Shown: piece by piece, positions 12,025-24,513 of the stretch
How positions within the stretch are numbered: the stretch's first letter is position 1
Layout: the number at the start of each line of letters is the position of its first letter
Origin: Microthyrium microscopicum
Taxonomy: Eukaryota; Ascomycota; Dothideomycetes; Microthyriales; Microthyriaceae
DNA: 64,000 bases
Assembly: GCA_010405405.1 (NCBI GenBank)
Contig: MU004241.1
Span: 248,001 to 312,000, forward strand
Reading direction: 5' to 3'
Notes under the pieces: generated by a model
Seen by the model: only the letters and a program-made list of their open reading frames with translations
What the model was told of the DNA's origin: nothing
Databases searched by the model: none
Program-made: the position numbers and the translations under genes

Positions 12025-14546
12025 TTAAGGTAAATAACTTCCTCATAATATCCTAGATGGTGGGAGTTGTTGAAGGACTAGAAGCACAGACGGTGGGTAT
12101 GAATATAGAAAGATGCTCAAACCATCCCATCAAGGCTCTGGACAGGGAAGTCAACGTAGGGACGTGTAGGGTCCGTGTGAGAAAGCAGAATTAAAAACGG
12201 TCAAGGTTAATGGACACCAACATTAGCAACGCCGCAGATCAAGCAATGGCCCCCTAATTGGGGAGGTCTGCCGGTCTGCCTTCGTGGGATTCAACCCCCG
12301 GTCTTCTCAACGAAGAGACCTCTTGGGGCACGGCCATGGCCCATGGCGGCCCTGCATTTCCGCCTAGTGTTGAGATTCGAGAGAGCAAGAGATGCAGCAA
12401 ATGTTGGCTTGCCAATTACAACGACATTCATTGGAGCCTTGTGAGCTAGTTGATACTTCCACTGTATACTCTCAATTTGATATATCGTCCTCTGTTTGAG
12501 CCTCATTTGCCAATGTACATGCAGTAGGGCCAGCCTCTTGATGTGCGCCATATCAAGCCTGGCGAGCGCGGCACCTTCCAGCCGAAGTAGCCCACAGTAT
12601 CGACATCTATGATCTCAATGTCTCATAAGCGACAGAATGATAGATCGGCAGATGAATCGTTCTGTTTCTTTGCAATCGCAATACCCCGCAGAGACCAAGC
12701 TTGAGGCAGACGTGATGGCGTCGGGGAACTTCATCGAATCTTGATGCTCAGCCTAGCTGTGGCACTTTCGAGTCTCCCTAGTGGCCTGGCTGCCTGGATA
12801 ACGTCGTATTCTACATAGCAAGATGCAAGACTCACCTCTCCTTTTCCCCGGGTCAACTGTCAAAATGCTGCTAAGGAACATAAAACGTGGCTGAAGATTG
12901 GTGGCTGAATCACAGTCCTCGCCGCCCAAAACCACCCACTGGTGCGAGGCATCGTACCTTGCAGACCGTCTTGTTGAATGGGTCACCTTCGTACAGGGGA
13001 AGTCAATGTCTCCAAGGCAGACTTACTTGGGTGCGTGAGAGGAACAGTCAACGCCCTTGTAAGGTACCTGCCTAGGGAGCTACGATCATGATCTCCCAAA
13101 CTCAATGCGACAGAAACGAGAAACATCGACATGGAGTCCATAGGCAAAGCTCGAGCTGGAAATGGAAAACAATGTGGTTGTACGATTGGGTCGTTCGTTT
13201 AGGCGAACATCGGTCCAGGGCTTCATCTCTAGTGGCCGCTAGTAGTTGTCTGCTAGAACGAATTGTGCTTAATTCTCCCCATAGTTCTCCTTAATCTCCT
13301 CTAGTTAATTTTGGGTCAATTTTGGTCCCGCATGGGCCTTATTGCGTACCCACCGACGCCAGCTGTCTGTCCCAATCTGGGTAATTAACCTACTTTGTTT
13401 AACAGGGTAGGGTACTTGAGCTGCTAAAGATAGACCTATGTCGAAAAGATTGTTCCATAAATGCAGCACTTTGGGAAACTTAATCTATTCAATCAGGGCT
13501 AATTGACCATATTTAGCAATTCCTATCAACACACCTACCATCCAGTAGATCGATCTTGTTTGAGCACAACCAACTCAACGCTTGGTCTTAATGGCCAAAA
13601 TAGAGCTGTTAATCTATTTTGTCCCAATCTAGTCACCTTTCTACCTTTGACTTCATCGCGTCACATCAACTACAACCACTCTGTTGGAGATATCGATCGT
13701 GACTCCCTGCAGGAAGGAACTATACCCGCATTGTTAAACATGGACTTGACTTTCAGGACACCGTGTGGGCCATGCGCGGAACCTTTTCTCTTCTTCCTCT
13801 ACATGGACACCCACCATGATCTTCTTCCGATCAACCGATGGAAGCCAGTGCTTCTGCATCCAGCCGCATCTTGTTCAGGCAAAGTCTATCAAAACGTTTC
13901 TTAGCCTCATCGGATCCCAATTTCTCGAAGAACAGCAAGGTTCCATCATCCGTTAGGGTACCTATTGTGAGGATCCAGATACTTCTTTTTTTGTGTATGA
14001 AACCTACAAACATCTCTACAGGATTTTACCTTCTTCAACACAACATGACTACCAACAAGCTCTGAGCATCAAGTAGCTGTGCCTTTTCTCTCATCGAATA
14101 ACATATACCGGCTCCTTCGCCCATGCGCCAAGGATCAAACCAACCATACTGCTTGCTGCTCGATAGGATCATTGGTCCACTTCAGCGAAGGATGTAGTTG
14201 TTCATGGCTTATGGCAATGATGGCATGATGTTATCGATCACCAAGCCACATGGCGTCGTACTTGAAACTTCTCTCCAGACTTCAGCCATCGGTCAGTGCT
14301 CATTCAACCACCAGCATCAATCAGTGCATTGGGATTTGATATTTGCAATCTATATTGAAGGATGTCTATCAATACAACGGTCTATCTTGCAATGTGTCAC
14401 TTCCTTTCCTTCCTCGCATAACCCACCATCCCTTGAACAATTACCATCTATGCGTTGGGGCTAGCACTGACTTTTTGGTACAGAAAGAAACATGACATAT
14501 GTTTTGAGTGGCCGAACGTTTCGAATCCTTGAGGCGGTGCAACAGT
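12025..14546. other. 2.5-kb intergenic region upstream of zinc-finger gene
   Basis: No supported gene. The right end holds the 3' side of the cystathionine synthase gene, and the left end is the probable long promoter or 5' leader of the zinc-finger gene. Long upstream regions are common for fungal regulatory genes. A sequence near 12285-12305 loosely resembles a tRNA T-arm on the minus strand, but no A box or acceptor pairing accompanies it. Confidence 0.4.
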
Positions 14547-16881
14547 TCATCGCTCAGTCGTACAAGCCAAGGCTCGTTCAAACGTTGCTACCAGCTCCTG
14601 CGTCTCCTCAAGACCAATACTGACCCGCACCAAGTCACGCTCCACTCCATACGTTGCAGCCTATTCGCCCAAATCGTCAGTAAGGTATTTTGTTGTCAGA
14701 CAGGATTGTACCTACCCAAGCCAATTCATTAAAATGGGCCAGGATCGTGTATGGACAACTACCCATGTGAGTCAGTACTCCATCCTTATGAATCCCTCCA
14801 TGGTTCATACCTCAGTGTAAAGTTGGTACCTAGACTGGGTCCCTTGTACGAATTCAGTTGATCAAAGAACTTGATAGCATCGTCCGACTTGTGAAAGGTC
14901 GCGGAGATCAGACCTCCGTATCCACCAGTCGCAGTGCGGCATTCATCATAGTGTTCTCGTGATGGAGATGACTTGGGGTAATACACCTGTTTGACTAACG
15001 ACAATCTATCAGTAAACTGTGGGGTAACAGGCTGCGCAATCTGATAAAGGCTCACCTGAGGGATGGGATTGGAGAAGCTCCGCCACAGCCTCCGCGTTAA
15101 CATTAACACGTTGTACTCTATACGCTACATCTCGACTATTCCGTTCGAGGAAGATGGCATCTTCTGCCCAATAGGTGTCTTCGTAGTCTCGCTTCCAGAC
15201 CTCCTTGAGCAGGCTATAGTACCTACTGGCCGGGTTCAAAACGGCGCTACTATCATGTCAATGCACGGGGATGGATTTTGGCTCCACAGGGAACATACCT
15301 GCCGCCCATGACATTGCTATCTCCGCTGAATATCTTCGTCAGACTGCTAACCACGACATCTGCGAAGGGGAGAACATTGGCGTTGACGAAATTGGCAATC
15401 GTTTCATCAATGACTACCGCAAAATCGTATTGATCAGCAAGTTTTTTGATACGTCGAAGATCAGGAGTCTTGAGCAGTGGATTCCCTGGAAATTCACAAA
15501 AGAGAGCCAGTATCTTTTCGCCACCCTGTAAACGTGTTTCCAAGTCGTCGAGCTCAAATTGCTCTCCATGTCCATAGAAATCGCACCCTGGGCCGAACTT
15601 TTCCAGGATCTTGAGCGTGTCAATGTAGGGAAAACTAGAAACGTTTTAGCAAGACGTGGGAAATGGTGGGTACTATTGACTTGGGGCTGCATACCCGAAG
15701 CAGACGCTCTTCAATTGGCCTCGCCCCGCCAAAAGAGCCTGATGTGCGCTGAAGATTGCATTCATTCCACAAGGATAGAGGTACACGTCGTCCTCTGATG
15801 AGTGTCGAAGTGTCTCTCGTTGGTCCGCTGCCTGCACATGTGAAGCACCATTGCCATTTGGTTCTGCGAGGTCGGGAATACTGCCGGCAATCCGACGTCT
15901 GATTGCAAGTTTTGCACTCTCCACCTGCGATATGTCAAGATTGCGTCCAAAACGCTCTTCGACAAAGTGGGATTGGTCGACGAGTTCGGCCGGCTCGCCT
16001 GCGGCCTTTTCGCGAGCCCCAGAGGGCTTGCTTTGGTATCGCTTGGGGCCTTTACAGGAGCCGATGCCGCTGGGCTGGATCTTACGATGAACAAGCTTCC
16101 CTTCCTTCAAGAGTGCATGTGCATACTCGGCCCGTCGACTGGAGATTCCCGCTCCAGTGTGTTGCCAGTACTTGCGCATCTGAGAGTAGTCGGCCTCTGG
16201 AAATATGCAGGCAAAGATGGAAGTGGAGACCGACTGGCTAGAATTAGGGTCGCCATGGTGGTCTTCAGCCTCTGCAAACTCGAGGATCTGGATCTGATTC
16301 GAGGAAATTTTGCAGTCTGGGTGATTTACAGCAAAGTGCTTGAAGTGTTCCGCGACTTTTCTGGTCGGGAATAACAGTGTTCTCTGATCTATGGTCCCAT
16401 ACTGTTGAAGAATCTCCGTACCTAGTCTTTCGATGCATTTGTGAACATAGAACCTAAAGATTGGTCAGAGCATTTCTCACATCCGATCTCTTCATGCAAG
16501 TGATGATGAAGGATTGCGGCACAGCAGCCTTTCACAACGCCTTTGGGATTATAGACCAATAGCTGATCCACACTCGTGTTGGACTTGGTCTCCAAAACTC
16601 GTATCAATTTATTGGTTGATTGACTTAAGACGAGTTCCATGTCTCGACGGATGTAGAATGTCATAGCACTGATCTTTTGGATGACCATCAAGATTAACAT
16701 ACCTAGGATAACCAGTTTGCATTCGAGTCAGAACTCGCTCGGCACCTTCTTCATAGTCTATATTTGATTGCCAAGTTGGCAATGATACACTAACAGCATG
16801 ATCTGTATTTGGTGGTACAGACTCGCCGACATCGCAGTCGACAGGAGTGATACTTTGGTTAACTTTGGCGATTTGGACCAT
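14547..16881 (-). CDS. STR2: cystathionine gamma-synthase
   Basis: PLP-dependent enzyme of the Cys/Met metabolism family, joining O-acetylhomoserine and cysteine to make cystathionine on the way to methionine. Seven exons were rebuilt in phase: 16881-16703, 16453-15695, 15634-15299, 15249-15056, 14994-14811, 14758-14716 and 14660-14547, giving 602 aa. Introns are 249, 60, 49, 61, 52 and 55 nt. Landmarks: [20 protein letters not shown] across the first junction, [30 protein letters not shown], the PLP-phosphate and ring residues around VIDET (D389), and the PLP lysine in SSLTKIFSG at about K413. The C-terminus reads [16 protein letters not shown]. Length and order match fungal STR2-type enzymes with a long N-terminal domain. 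It is divergent from UTP22. Confidence 0.93.
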
Positions 16882-17276
16882 GTGTGTGGTAATCTGGGAT
16901 CGATTGAGTGAATTGAAAGGCTGATTATGTAGGCTTCCTTTGAGTAAAGGGCCCCGTCGTGATTTGCAGAAAGTACAAAGGAAAAGAAAATGTAGTGAGT
17001 GACTCAGATTAGACAAATCGGAAAGTAGAGATTTAATAAAGTCATTGTCTAGAGTAGTGGATGAAGTTCGAGGCGACTCATCAACTGCAGTGAGCGCGTG
17101 CACCTTCCGTCCGCGGGCTTCAAAATCCGATCTAACGCCACATGCGCTAGGGAGCACCAAATACTTAGCGCACGGCTCCTTTGCTACACCCTACGCGAAC
17201 CCCAATTTTTTTCCATCGAAAGTTTCGACATTTCTGATATCCAATACAACAGCCTTGTATCTACACCCAAAATTCC
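16882..17276. promoter_or_regulatory. shared divergent promoter, cystathionine synthase / UTP22
   Basis: Only 395 bp separate the two start codons, so both promoters must lie here. No canonical TATA box is obvious. Pairing a methionine-pathway gene with a ribosome-biogenesis gene may allow growth-linked co-expression; that is inference. Confidence 0.5.
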
Positions 17277-20200
17277 ATGGCAACCTCAACGATCAAGAAA
17301 CGAAGTCGGGATAAGAGCGGGGATATGGAGCAAGATGACGATAGCTTTGAAGGCTTTTCAGGCTCCGACAACGAGCCCCCGAAAAATCATGAGCGTCCTG
17401 TCGCAAAGAAGCCAAAGCGAGCCCACCCAGTGCAAGTGAGCGCAGAAAGTATGTTCACCCTTCTATTCCAAGCTTCAGGTCATATCCTATGACGAACTGG
17501 TCTAAAATCTGATGATATTCGTCTGTTACGAGAGCCAAGAATTGTTCAATGGAACTCAATATCACCTCTACCCTTGCATGTGTAGATGTTGACGGTTGCA
17601 TCCTTCACTAGAATGGTACTTTCATGCTGATCTTGATCTCACTTCAGCAAGTGGGAAGAAGATCATGCACTGTTCCTTTTTGTCTCCCATGCTTCTATGC
17701 TAATTACTCCAGGTCTGACAGGTGGTGCCTATGTTGGCGAGATTTACAAATCAAACTTGTTCAAATTGCAGGTTGATGAGCTCATTTGCTCTGTGAAGCC
17801 CAAATATGCGCGGATAGAAGATTCAGTAAACAAACTACTTCAAACTTTGAAGAGGGTTATTGAGGACATTCCTGCCCGAGAACCTATTTCTGCAAGTGTA
17901 TTTCTCGATCACGAAGCTCAGATGTCTAATACAAACCAGATCTCGGCTGCTGAGAAACAAATGCTCAAGGATGACAAGGTTGCGATTCCATTTCCGGAAC
18001 CTCGCCCCAAGGTAGATTCTAGCTATACGCTGTCTTACCAAAAGCCTGCTCATATCAATGTTGCCGGAAGTTATCCAGTACAGACCATCACCCAAAGTGA
18101 CAGCCCTATGAAACTGGATCTCGTTATCACTATGCCGGATGCAATATTTCAAGAGAAGGATTACTTGAACAATCGCTACTTTGCTAGGCGAGCATACTAT
18201 CTGGCTTGCATTGCGGCAGGTATCAAAAACTCTGAGAAGGCAGCGTTCAAAGTGACCTTTGACCTCCTACATGGTTGCCAAAGCCTCCCAGTGCTCGTTC
18301 TGGAACCTATCGTTCAAGAGAAAGGGTCGGTGCATAAGCATCTCAAGAATTTCCAAGTAGTGGTGATCCCTACCATATCGCGGGATTTGTTTCCAACAGG
18401 AAAGCTACTTCCTAGCAAGAGCTGTGTTCGGGCGAAGGATCCAAAATCCAGCACATCGGAAAAGTCTAGCCCATTCTATAATGCGACCGTGCTCCACGAT
18501 TCACTTGTGACGTCGTATCTCAAGCTCCAATTCGAGACGACTAAAGAGTGCGATCAATATCGCGATGCTTGTATGCTTGGTCGAGTTTGGCTAAGACAAC
18601 GAGGACTTGAATCCCGACTTGAGGGTGGAGGTTTTGGAAACTTTGAATGGGCCACCCTCATAGCTTTGCTGCTCAATGGAGGCGGACCAAAAGGCATGCC
18701 CAAGTTTTCCCAAGGTTACAGCAGCTATCAGCTTTTTAAAGCCATGCTACAGTACATCGCAACCAAGAACCTTATCCAAAGTCCACAAGTGGTCGGCTTG
18801 GAGGACTCATCAGCAGTGTCCAAAATCCCCGGCATTCCCCTGTTTTTCGATGGAGTACGAGGACATAATGTCTTATTCAAAATGACAGAATGGTCGTACC
18901 GTCTTTTGCAACACGAAGCAAAGGTCACTATTTCTTCCCTTGGAGATGTCAATCTGGATCAATTCAACGCGGCATTTATTGCAAAAACCAACCACGCTCT
19001 CTGTCAATACGATGCTATCTTGGAAGTTCCAATCAGCCCAATTCCGCAAAACAAATCTGAAACGCACCTGAAGTCGGATCAGCTACGCGAATTCAGCCAG
19101 GATATCTACACCGTCCTGAAAACGGCCTTGACTTCCAGGGTGGATTTAATAACCATCCACACACCTTCGGCAGAAGCATGGGATGTGGAACGACCGTTCA
19201 AAGCCCGCAAAACCAACAGAAATGTCACGACAGGCTTTCTTTTCAACCCTGAAAACATTGACCGAACAGTTGATCATGGTCCCTCCGCAGAAACCGAAAG
19301 AGAAGCCGAACAATTTCGAAAGTTCTGGGGAGAAAAGGCCGAATTGCGTAGGTTCAAAGATGGTAGTATCCGGGAGAGTCTTGTGTGGAAAGAGCAGTCG
19401 GATTTCACTGTCTTTCGACAGATAATATCCTATGCTGTCAAACGCCACTTCGATGACAACCTGGAGCAAGGCCTTGTCTTTACCGAAAACATCGCAGAGA
19501 AGCTCGTAGCGGAAGCCACAAACTCGATGGACTCAGCTACTGCTTTATTCCAGCAGTGTTTCCAGGCATTCCAAGGTCTTGTGAACGATGTCAACAAAGA
19601 GTTGGAGGATTTGTCACTACGAGTAAGCCAAGTTCTACCCGCTGACGCCCAGTTGTCACAAAGCTCAGTTGAAATACCTATGGCTCGAGGTCCTGCGTCA
19701 AAAACCCAACCAGCGAACTGCATCATAGAGTTTGAAAGCTCTGGGCGTTGGCCTGATGACCTGGAAGCTATTCAGAAGACAAAGATCGCCTTTCTCGTCA
19801 AGCTAGCTGAATCATTAGAAGCCAGCAAGGACGGTATCACTTGCCGAGTTGGCATCGAGAATGAGAACCACGCATTGTTGAATCAAGGCTTCTTGGATGT
19901 CATATATCCTTCCGGTGCAGCTTTCCGATTACGCATTCACCACGATCGAGATGCAACTCTGCTAGAACGTGATTTGAAGGATAAGACTTTGGAACCAAAG
20001 AAAAAGGCAGAAACAGCGGCTGCTCTAGCTGCCTACAAACAACAATATCTCCATTCGCCAATCCACTGTCAGGCTATTCAAGGCGTCGCTACGCGCTTTC
20101 CATCGTTTTCAAAGACAGTCCGGCTTGTCAAGCAATGGTTCTCCGCCCAACTTCTCTCGCCTCATTTCGCAGACGCCATGATCGAGATGTTCGTAGCCAG

Positions 20201-20978
20201 CACATACACCAACCCTTATCCATGGCGCGCTCCGACAAGTCCTACCACAGGTCTCCTGCGAACTCTCTTATTCCTCGCCCGATGGGAGTGGCACGCAGAC
20301 CCATGGATCGTCAACTTAGGCGCTGACCCGCTAAAAGAATCAGACATCGTCGCTATAAAGACACGTTTCCAAGCATGGCGAAGCATCGATCCAGCACTGA
20401 ATCGCGTAGTCATGTTTGTAGCCTCCAATGTCGATACTGACGGGACCACATGGACCGACTATGGCAATCCACCAAAGGTCATCGCCGCGCGAATGACTGC
20501 ACTAGCCAAATCTGCGGCCGAATACATCAAAGCTCAGGGAACGAAACTGGACTTGCAGACACTCTTCGCGACCAACACAAGCGACTATGATTTTGTAATC
20601 CACATCAATCGCAGGAAATTGAGTGAACGCGCCAACCGTGCCAACGGGCAAGGATTCAAGAATATTGAATTGCAAGCTGAACTGGATACTCAAATCATCG
20701 GATATGATCCCTGCCAGCTATTTGTCGACGAGCTTACCCGACTCTATTCCAACGCCATGGTGCTCTTTTCCAACTCTGCGCGCAAAGATATCATCGCTGG
20801 TCTCTGGAATCCGCAGACGAAGCGCAGTTGGAAAGTACAATTATACTATTCGAGTATCCAATTAGCCAAAGGCAAAGGACCACATGGAGACGACGAGATT
20901 ACCGTGAATAAGGATGCCATCTTGAACGAGATTGCTCGCTTGGGCGGGGACTTGATCCTACGAATTGACACCAAGTGA
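17277..20978 (+). CDS. UTP22: U3 snoRNP / UTP-C complex protein Utp22 (Nrap family)
   Basis: Two exons (17277-17448 and 17713-20978) around a 264-nt intron (GTATGT donor, TGCTAAT branch, CCAG acceptor), 1145 aa. The N-terminus is basic and acidic (KKRSRDK, then KKPKRAHP), fitting nucleolar targeting. The rest is the Nrap fold: SLTGGAYVGEIYKSNLFKLQ, then MKLDLVITMPDAIFQEKDYLN, NRYFARRAYYLACIAAGI, and later DGSIRESLVWK, VRLVKQWFSAQLLS and DYDFVIHINRRKLSER. Utp22 works with Rrp7 in the UTP-C part of the small-subunit processome to process pre-18S rRNA. The family is an inactive nucleotidyltransferase-like repeat protein. The length is normal and no break is seen. Confidence 0.95.
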
Positions 20979-22831
20979 AAGAAGATAGGTACGCGATAAC
21001 GTCCCTGTAAATTCATTAAGGAATCTACCAAGACGTGCGTACGTCGATTGATACCCAATGATATGATTTGTTCACCAATCGTGACTTTCAGTACATGTGG
21101 CTAAAATCTCGCCCTGCATATTCATAGTGAAAGCCTCACGGTGTACAATAACTTGAATCCTGCGGTGTCGCCAACCACTTAAAGTGCCAGAATAAATTAG
21201 GTACTTACAGTTGGGACAGAGCAGACAACCACTCCTCGTGAGTCGCACGGCAGGACGTTTCGATCACTCTTATAGATCCAGGGCGAATGGCCCCTTTTGA
21301 CTGGTGCAGCATGCATGGTCGACAGGGCGGCAGGGCCCACGCACCTTAATGGAGCTAATGGCACCTGTTGCTTGTGGCTAAGCTTTGTGCCAGTCCGGAA
21401 AGTTCAATGTTGACATTTCGAGACTAGAATTAACCAATGATGTGAAAACTAATCTGGACATGCATGGGGTGTAAGGCACTGCGCCCAACGCTGCAGTTGG
21501 CGGATTAGTCGATCATTCCGGTCAAGTACATATTAATGCGTTTGCTGATGTTTTGGGTCAAGGTACCGGTTTTGTCAGAGACAATTCTGGACATGATTTC
21601 TGGTTCGACTTTGTCGCCCTTTAGTAAAAAGAGGTGAGACTCGTGAGAATTTGTGTCGTTGATGAGGGCGTGGCTGCAGTATCAAGACGCCTTGGAGTCG
21701 ACGAATACTATTATCGTAACCTAAGAATTGCATTCACTAGGTCATACAAAGAGTTGAAATTATTGCAGGAATTGATAGTCTAGCATGGATTACTTACTAT
21801 AGAAATTTTTCCATAGATTCAGGACGTGCTTCGTTTTGGTAGTCGCTCCAGTATCAACACCAAGAAGACTTTCGATTTAAGAACGCCTACATCGCCAACA
21901 TCCTGCGCCCATCCCTGCCCAGTCTCATCTGTGTCTATCGAATATGATTGGCCTTTATATGCATACCCTGGTCTCCTCCATGTTGATCCCTTCTCATCCG
22001 TCGAACTAAACCTTTCCAGGTCGCAAGACTACGGCCAAAACCTCTCCCAAAACCTCAACCTTCCAAAGGACCGCCATCACCACGCATCTCACATCCGATT
22101 TTGCACCCCGCCAAATAATCATGAGATTACAGGCAACAATGAAAGCTTGGCCCCCCAGAACTATTTATCTTCTGATTTCGTCCTTCTCTTCTTCTTCTAC
22201 TTTCTTTCCATCACCTCAACTGCCAATATCAAGAGGCCGCTTCCTACAGTCGTACTATGTACTTGATCCTCACGACACTACATCCTTCATCTATACGCCG
22301 TTCTGACCCCACCACACGTCTCAGCAACATTGTTTCTGCTTGAATTCCTCTATCACCAGTCTCGAATTATCGTCGCTTTGGTTTGAATTAATTCGAACTG
22401 GTGGTTGAAGCTTGAAAGTCGAATGCAGATATTGCTTGCCTGAGGCTCCAAGGCATCAACGACTGGTATTTAACCATCCCCCGTTACACTCCCTCCTTCT
22501 TTCCTTTCCTCCACTCCATTCACCAAATTCTTGAATCTGGTTGAAGGACATTTCGGCTGACAGAATACCCTGTATGCTAACTATACTAGTTCATTGCAGC
22601 TTGGGTACTGTCATTTCTCTATGCTGTCTCATTGGATACCACCCTGCTAGACTTATACTGCTGGACTTCCATTATCATACCCGTGGACCTTGGTATTCCG
22701 ATACCAGTACATCGTCATAGTCATTTCGCAGTCTACTTATCAGTACCTGGTCATCCAAACTCATTCGGACTTTACCTTTATACAAGTGACCTCGACATTG
22801 CCCCAATTTGCTGCCTCAGCCTTGCTTCACA
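20979..22831. other. intergenic, 1.85 kb
   Basis: No supported gene. The right half becomes pyrimidine-rich (around 22470-22560), as is usual for 5' leaders and core promoters of filamentous fungi. It probably holds the 3' UTR of UTP22 and the promoter of the gene at 22832. Confidence 0.4.
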
Positions 22832-23493
22832 ATGGCCCGCACCACCACCGTCGCTGCCGTCGAGGCAACGCTCATCTCTGAATACGGAATGATAGCCATA
22901 TTCGAGCAGAGCATAGTCGAGTTCCTCAATTGCGCAGAAAATACACCAATATGGCACGTTAGTGTAAAATTTATCGACGCCCTCCAAGTGAGTTCCCTTA
23001 GCTTGGTACAGCCTTGTCTTGGCAAAAACATCACGATGCTCGAAGATGGTCTTACATGTCGCGGCGGTTAACACAATACTTACAGAGAATCGTTCGTATG
23101 ACTCTTGACCCTCAGAGCTCCCGCTTTAACAATAACGTCTTGTTAAAACTATATGGTGAGTGCTTCAACTTTGATGGCTTGTCGTCGCTCTGCTGGGCGC
23201 TTGGACCACTTAGCTTACCAGGTCTTACATTCGACCAATCACTGACACTTCCAATAACAGACTCGCCCACCTCAGACATCACGGTCATACAATCTGAATT
23301 GAACGATCTCTTACAATACGTGCCGAATGTTCGAAAGCATTTTGCTGGCTTCTTAAGCGCGCCGACGAAAAGCAAAACACACAAGAATGCAGCGCGGAGA
23401 TATTTGTGTGAGCTTACTGGCTTGCCATTTGAGTTCAATGAGAAGGCTCCAACACTTTCTTGGACCCCGACCAAGAAGCTGTCGCAAGCTTGA
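22832..23493 (+). CDS. hypothetical protein, two or three exons
   Basis: Function not recognised. Exon 1 is 22832-22987 and exon 2 starts at 23086 after a 98-nt intron (GTGAGT donor, TTACAG acceptor), joining KFIDALQ to RIVRMTLDPQ; this gives 187 aa. A second intron at 23156-23260 (105 nt, GTGAGT donor, CACTGAC branch, AACAG acceptor) is stop-free and in frame; if spliced the product is 152 aa and reads LLKLYDSPTSDITVIQSEL. The shorter form looks more natural, because the removed segment is compositionally different. No signal peptide, membrane helix or known motif is visible. The protein is small and mostly helical in appearance. The conserved-looking N-terminus and clean splicing argue for a real gene. 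Confidence 0.62.
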
Positions 23494-24513
23494 TGATGTG
23501 GATACAAGAACTTGATTTCGTTCCACGTTGTTTCTGATGTGTTATGTAGTAGGGATTATTTTGTACTTTTGATCTTTGGGACTCAGCAGCACGAGCGGGT
23601 ATGAGCTGCGGAAGGAGTTTTGAGGAAGGCCAGGCCACTAAGTTGCCTCATGATTGTTGACTTTGAGTTGTATTATTTGCTTTGTGAACTATTTCATTCC
23701 ATCAACTTATGTTTCCATCCTGTCCTTCTCTTGATGTGAAAGTTGTTAGTGAAGCTTTCATCTATCGCCATCTTAGAATGGAGACTAAAACATGATAAAT
23801 ATTCATGCTGTCCATTCTACTTTCTCGAGTTATGTTCTGCCCTAAGTATTTGGTTGGAAGTTGCAGTACCACTTCTACGGAGTGCCCAGGAAGTTCTAGG
23901 CGGAACGATCGATTACGCATCATTTGTGAGGTGTCCGATGATCCGATCGAGGACAGCCTACAGTGCCCTTCTTAAAGACATTTTGAGGGAGATGGTGGAA
24001 TGCTAACAAAAGTTTAATTAAATTGTTGAATTGAGCCTATAAAGTGGTGTGGTGGCGGGCGCCTTTCAGCCGGCACTAAAGGGCAATCGTGATTGGCCGC
24101 CCTTTCCTCACCTATTCGGCAGTCTCCAGGAGCGTGGCGTTTAGCCGGGCTCTAGGCTCCTTATGGAGTAGCTACGACCCTATCGCGAGTCGCGCGCTCT
24201 TTCCATCTCTAGCCTCCCTGACATTTTGCGACTTTCTAGTTTCTACATTCCAACACGACGACAATTTCCTCATCCCTTATACAACTCTTCAAAACCATCT
24301 CGGAAAATCGCCCACCTTTCCTATAGCCCCGCTATCCATTGACGTCGCGTTTCAACCACGAAACATCTCCGTCCCTCATTTCCACCTCCATTGACGGCTA
24401 TCCCTTGCTACCAAGTTCAACATCCGACGAACCCCTGGACCCCAACGACTACTCGACCTTGCAACTACACTTCGACGACAGCCGATGCCGTCGCGGACAA
24501 ATATGCGATATCA
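23494..24513. other. intergenic, 1.0 kb
   Basis: No gene supported. The last 250 bases are rich in pyrimidine tracts, consistent with the leader of the gene at 24514. Short open frames here have no coding character. Confidence 0.4.

Noticed and set aside
12280-12310. tRNA T-arm-like sequence on the minus strand
   Set aside because: The loop is one base short of a B box, and there is no A box or acceptor-stem partner nearby.
16422-16700. 92-codon open frame reading [13 protein letters not shown] as an exon of cystathionine synthase
   Set aside because: It would need a 34-nt intron. The alternative 249-nt intron (16454-16702) joins GYPR to [11 protein letters not shown] exactly as the enzyme family requires, so this frame is intronic.
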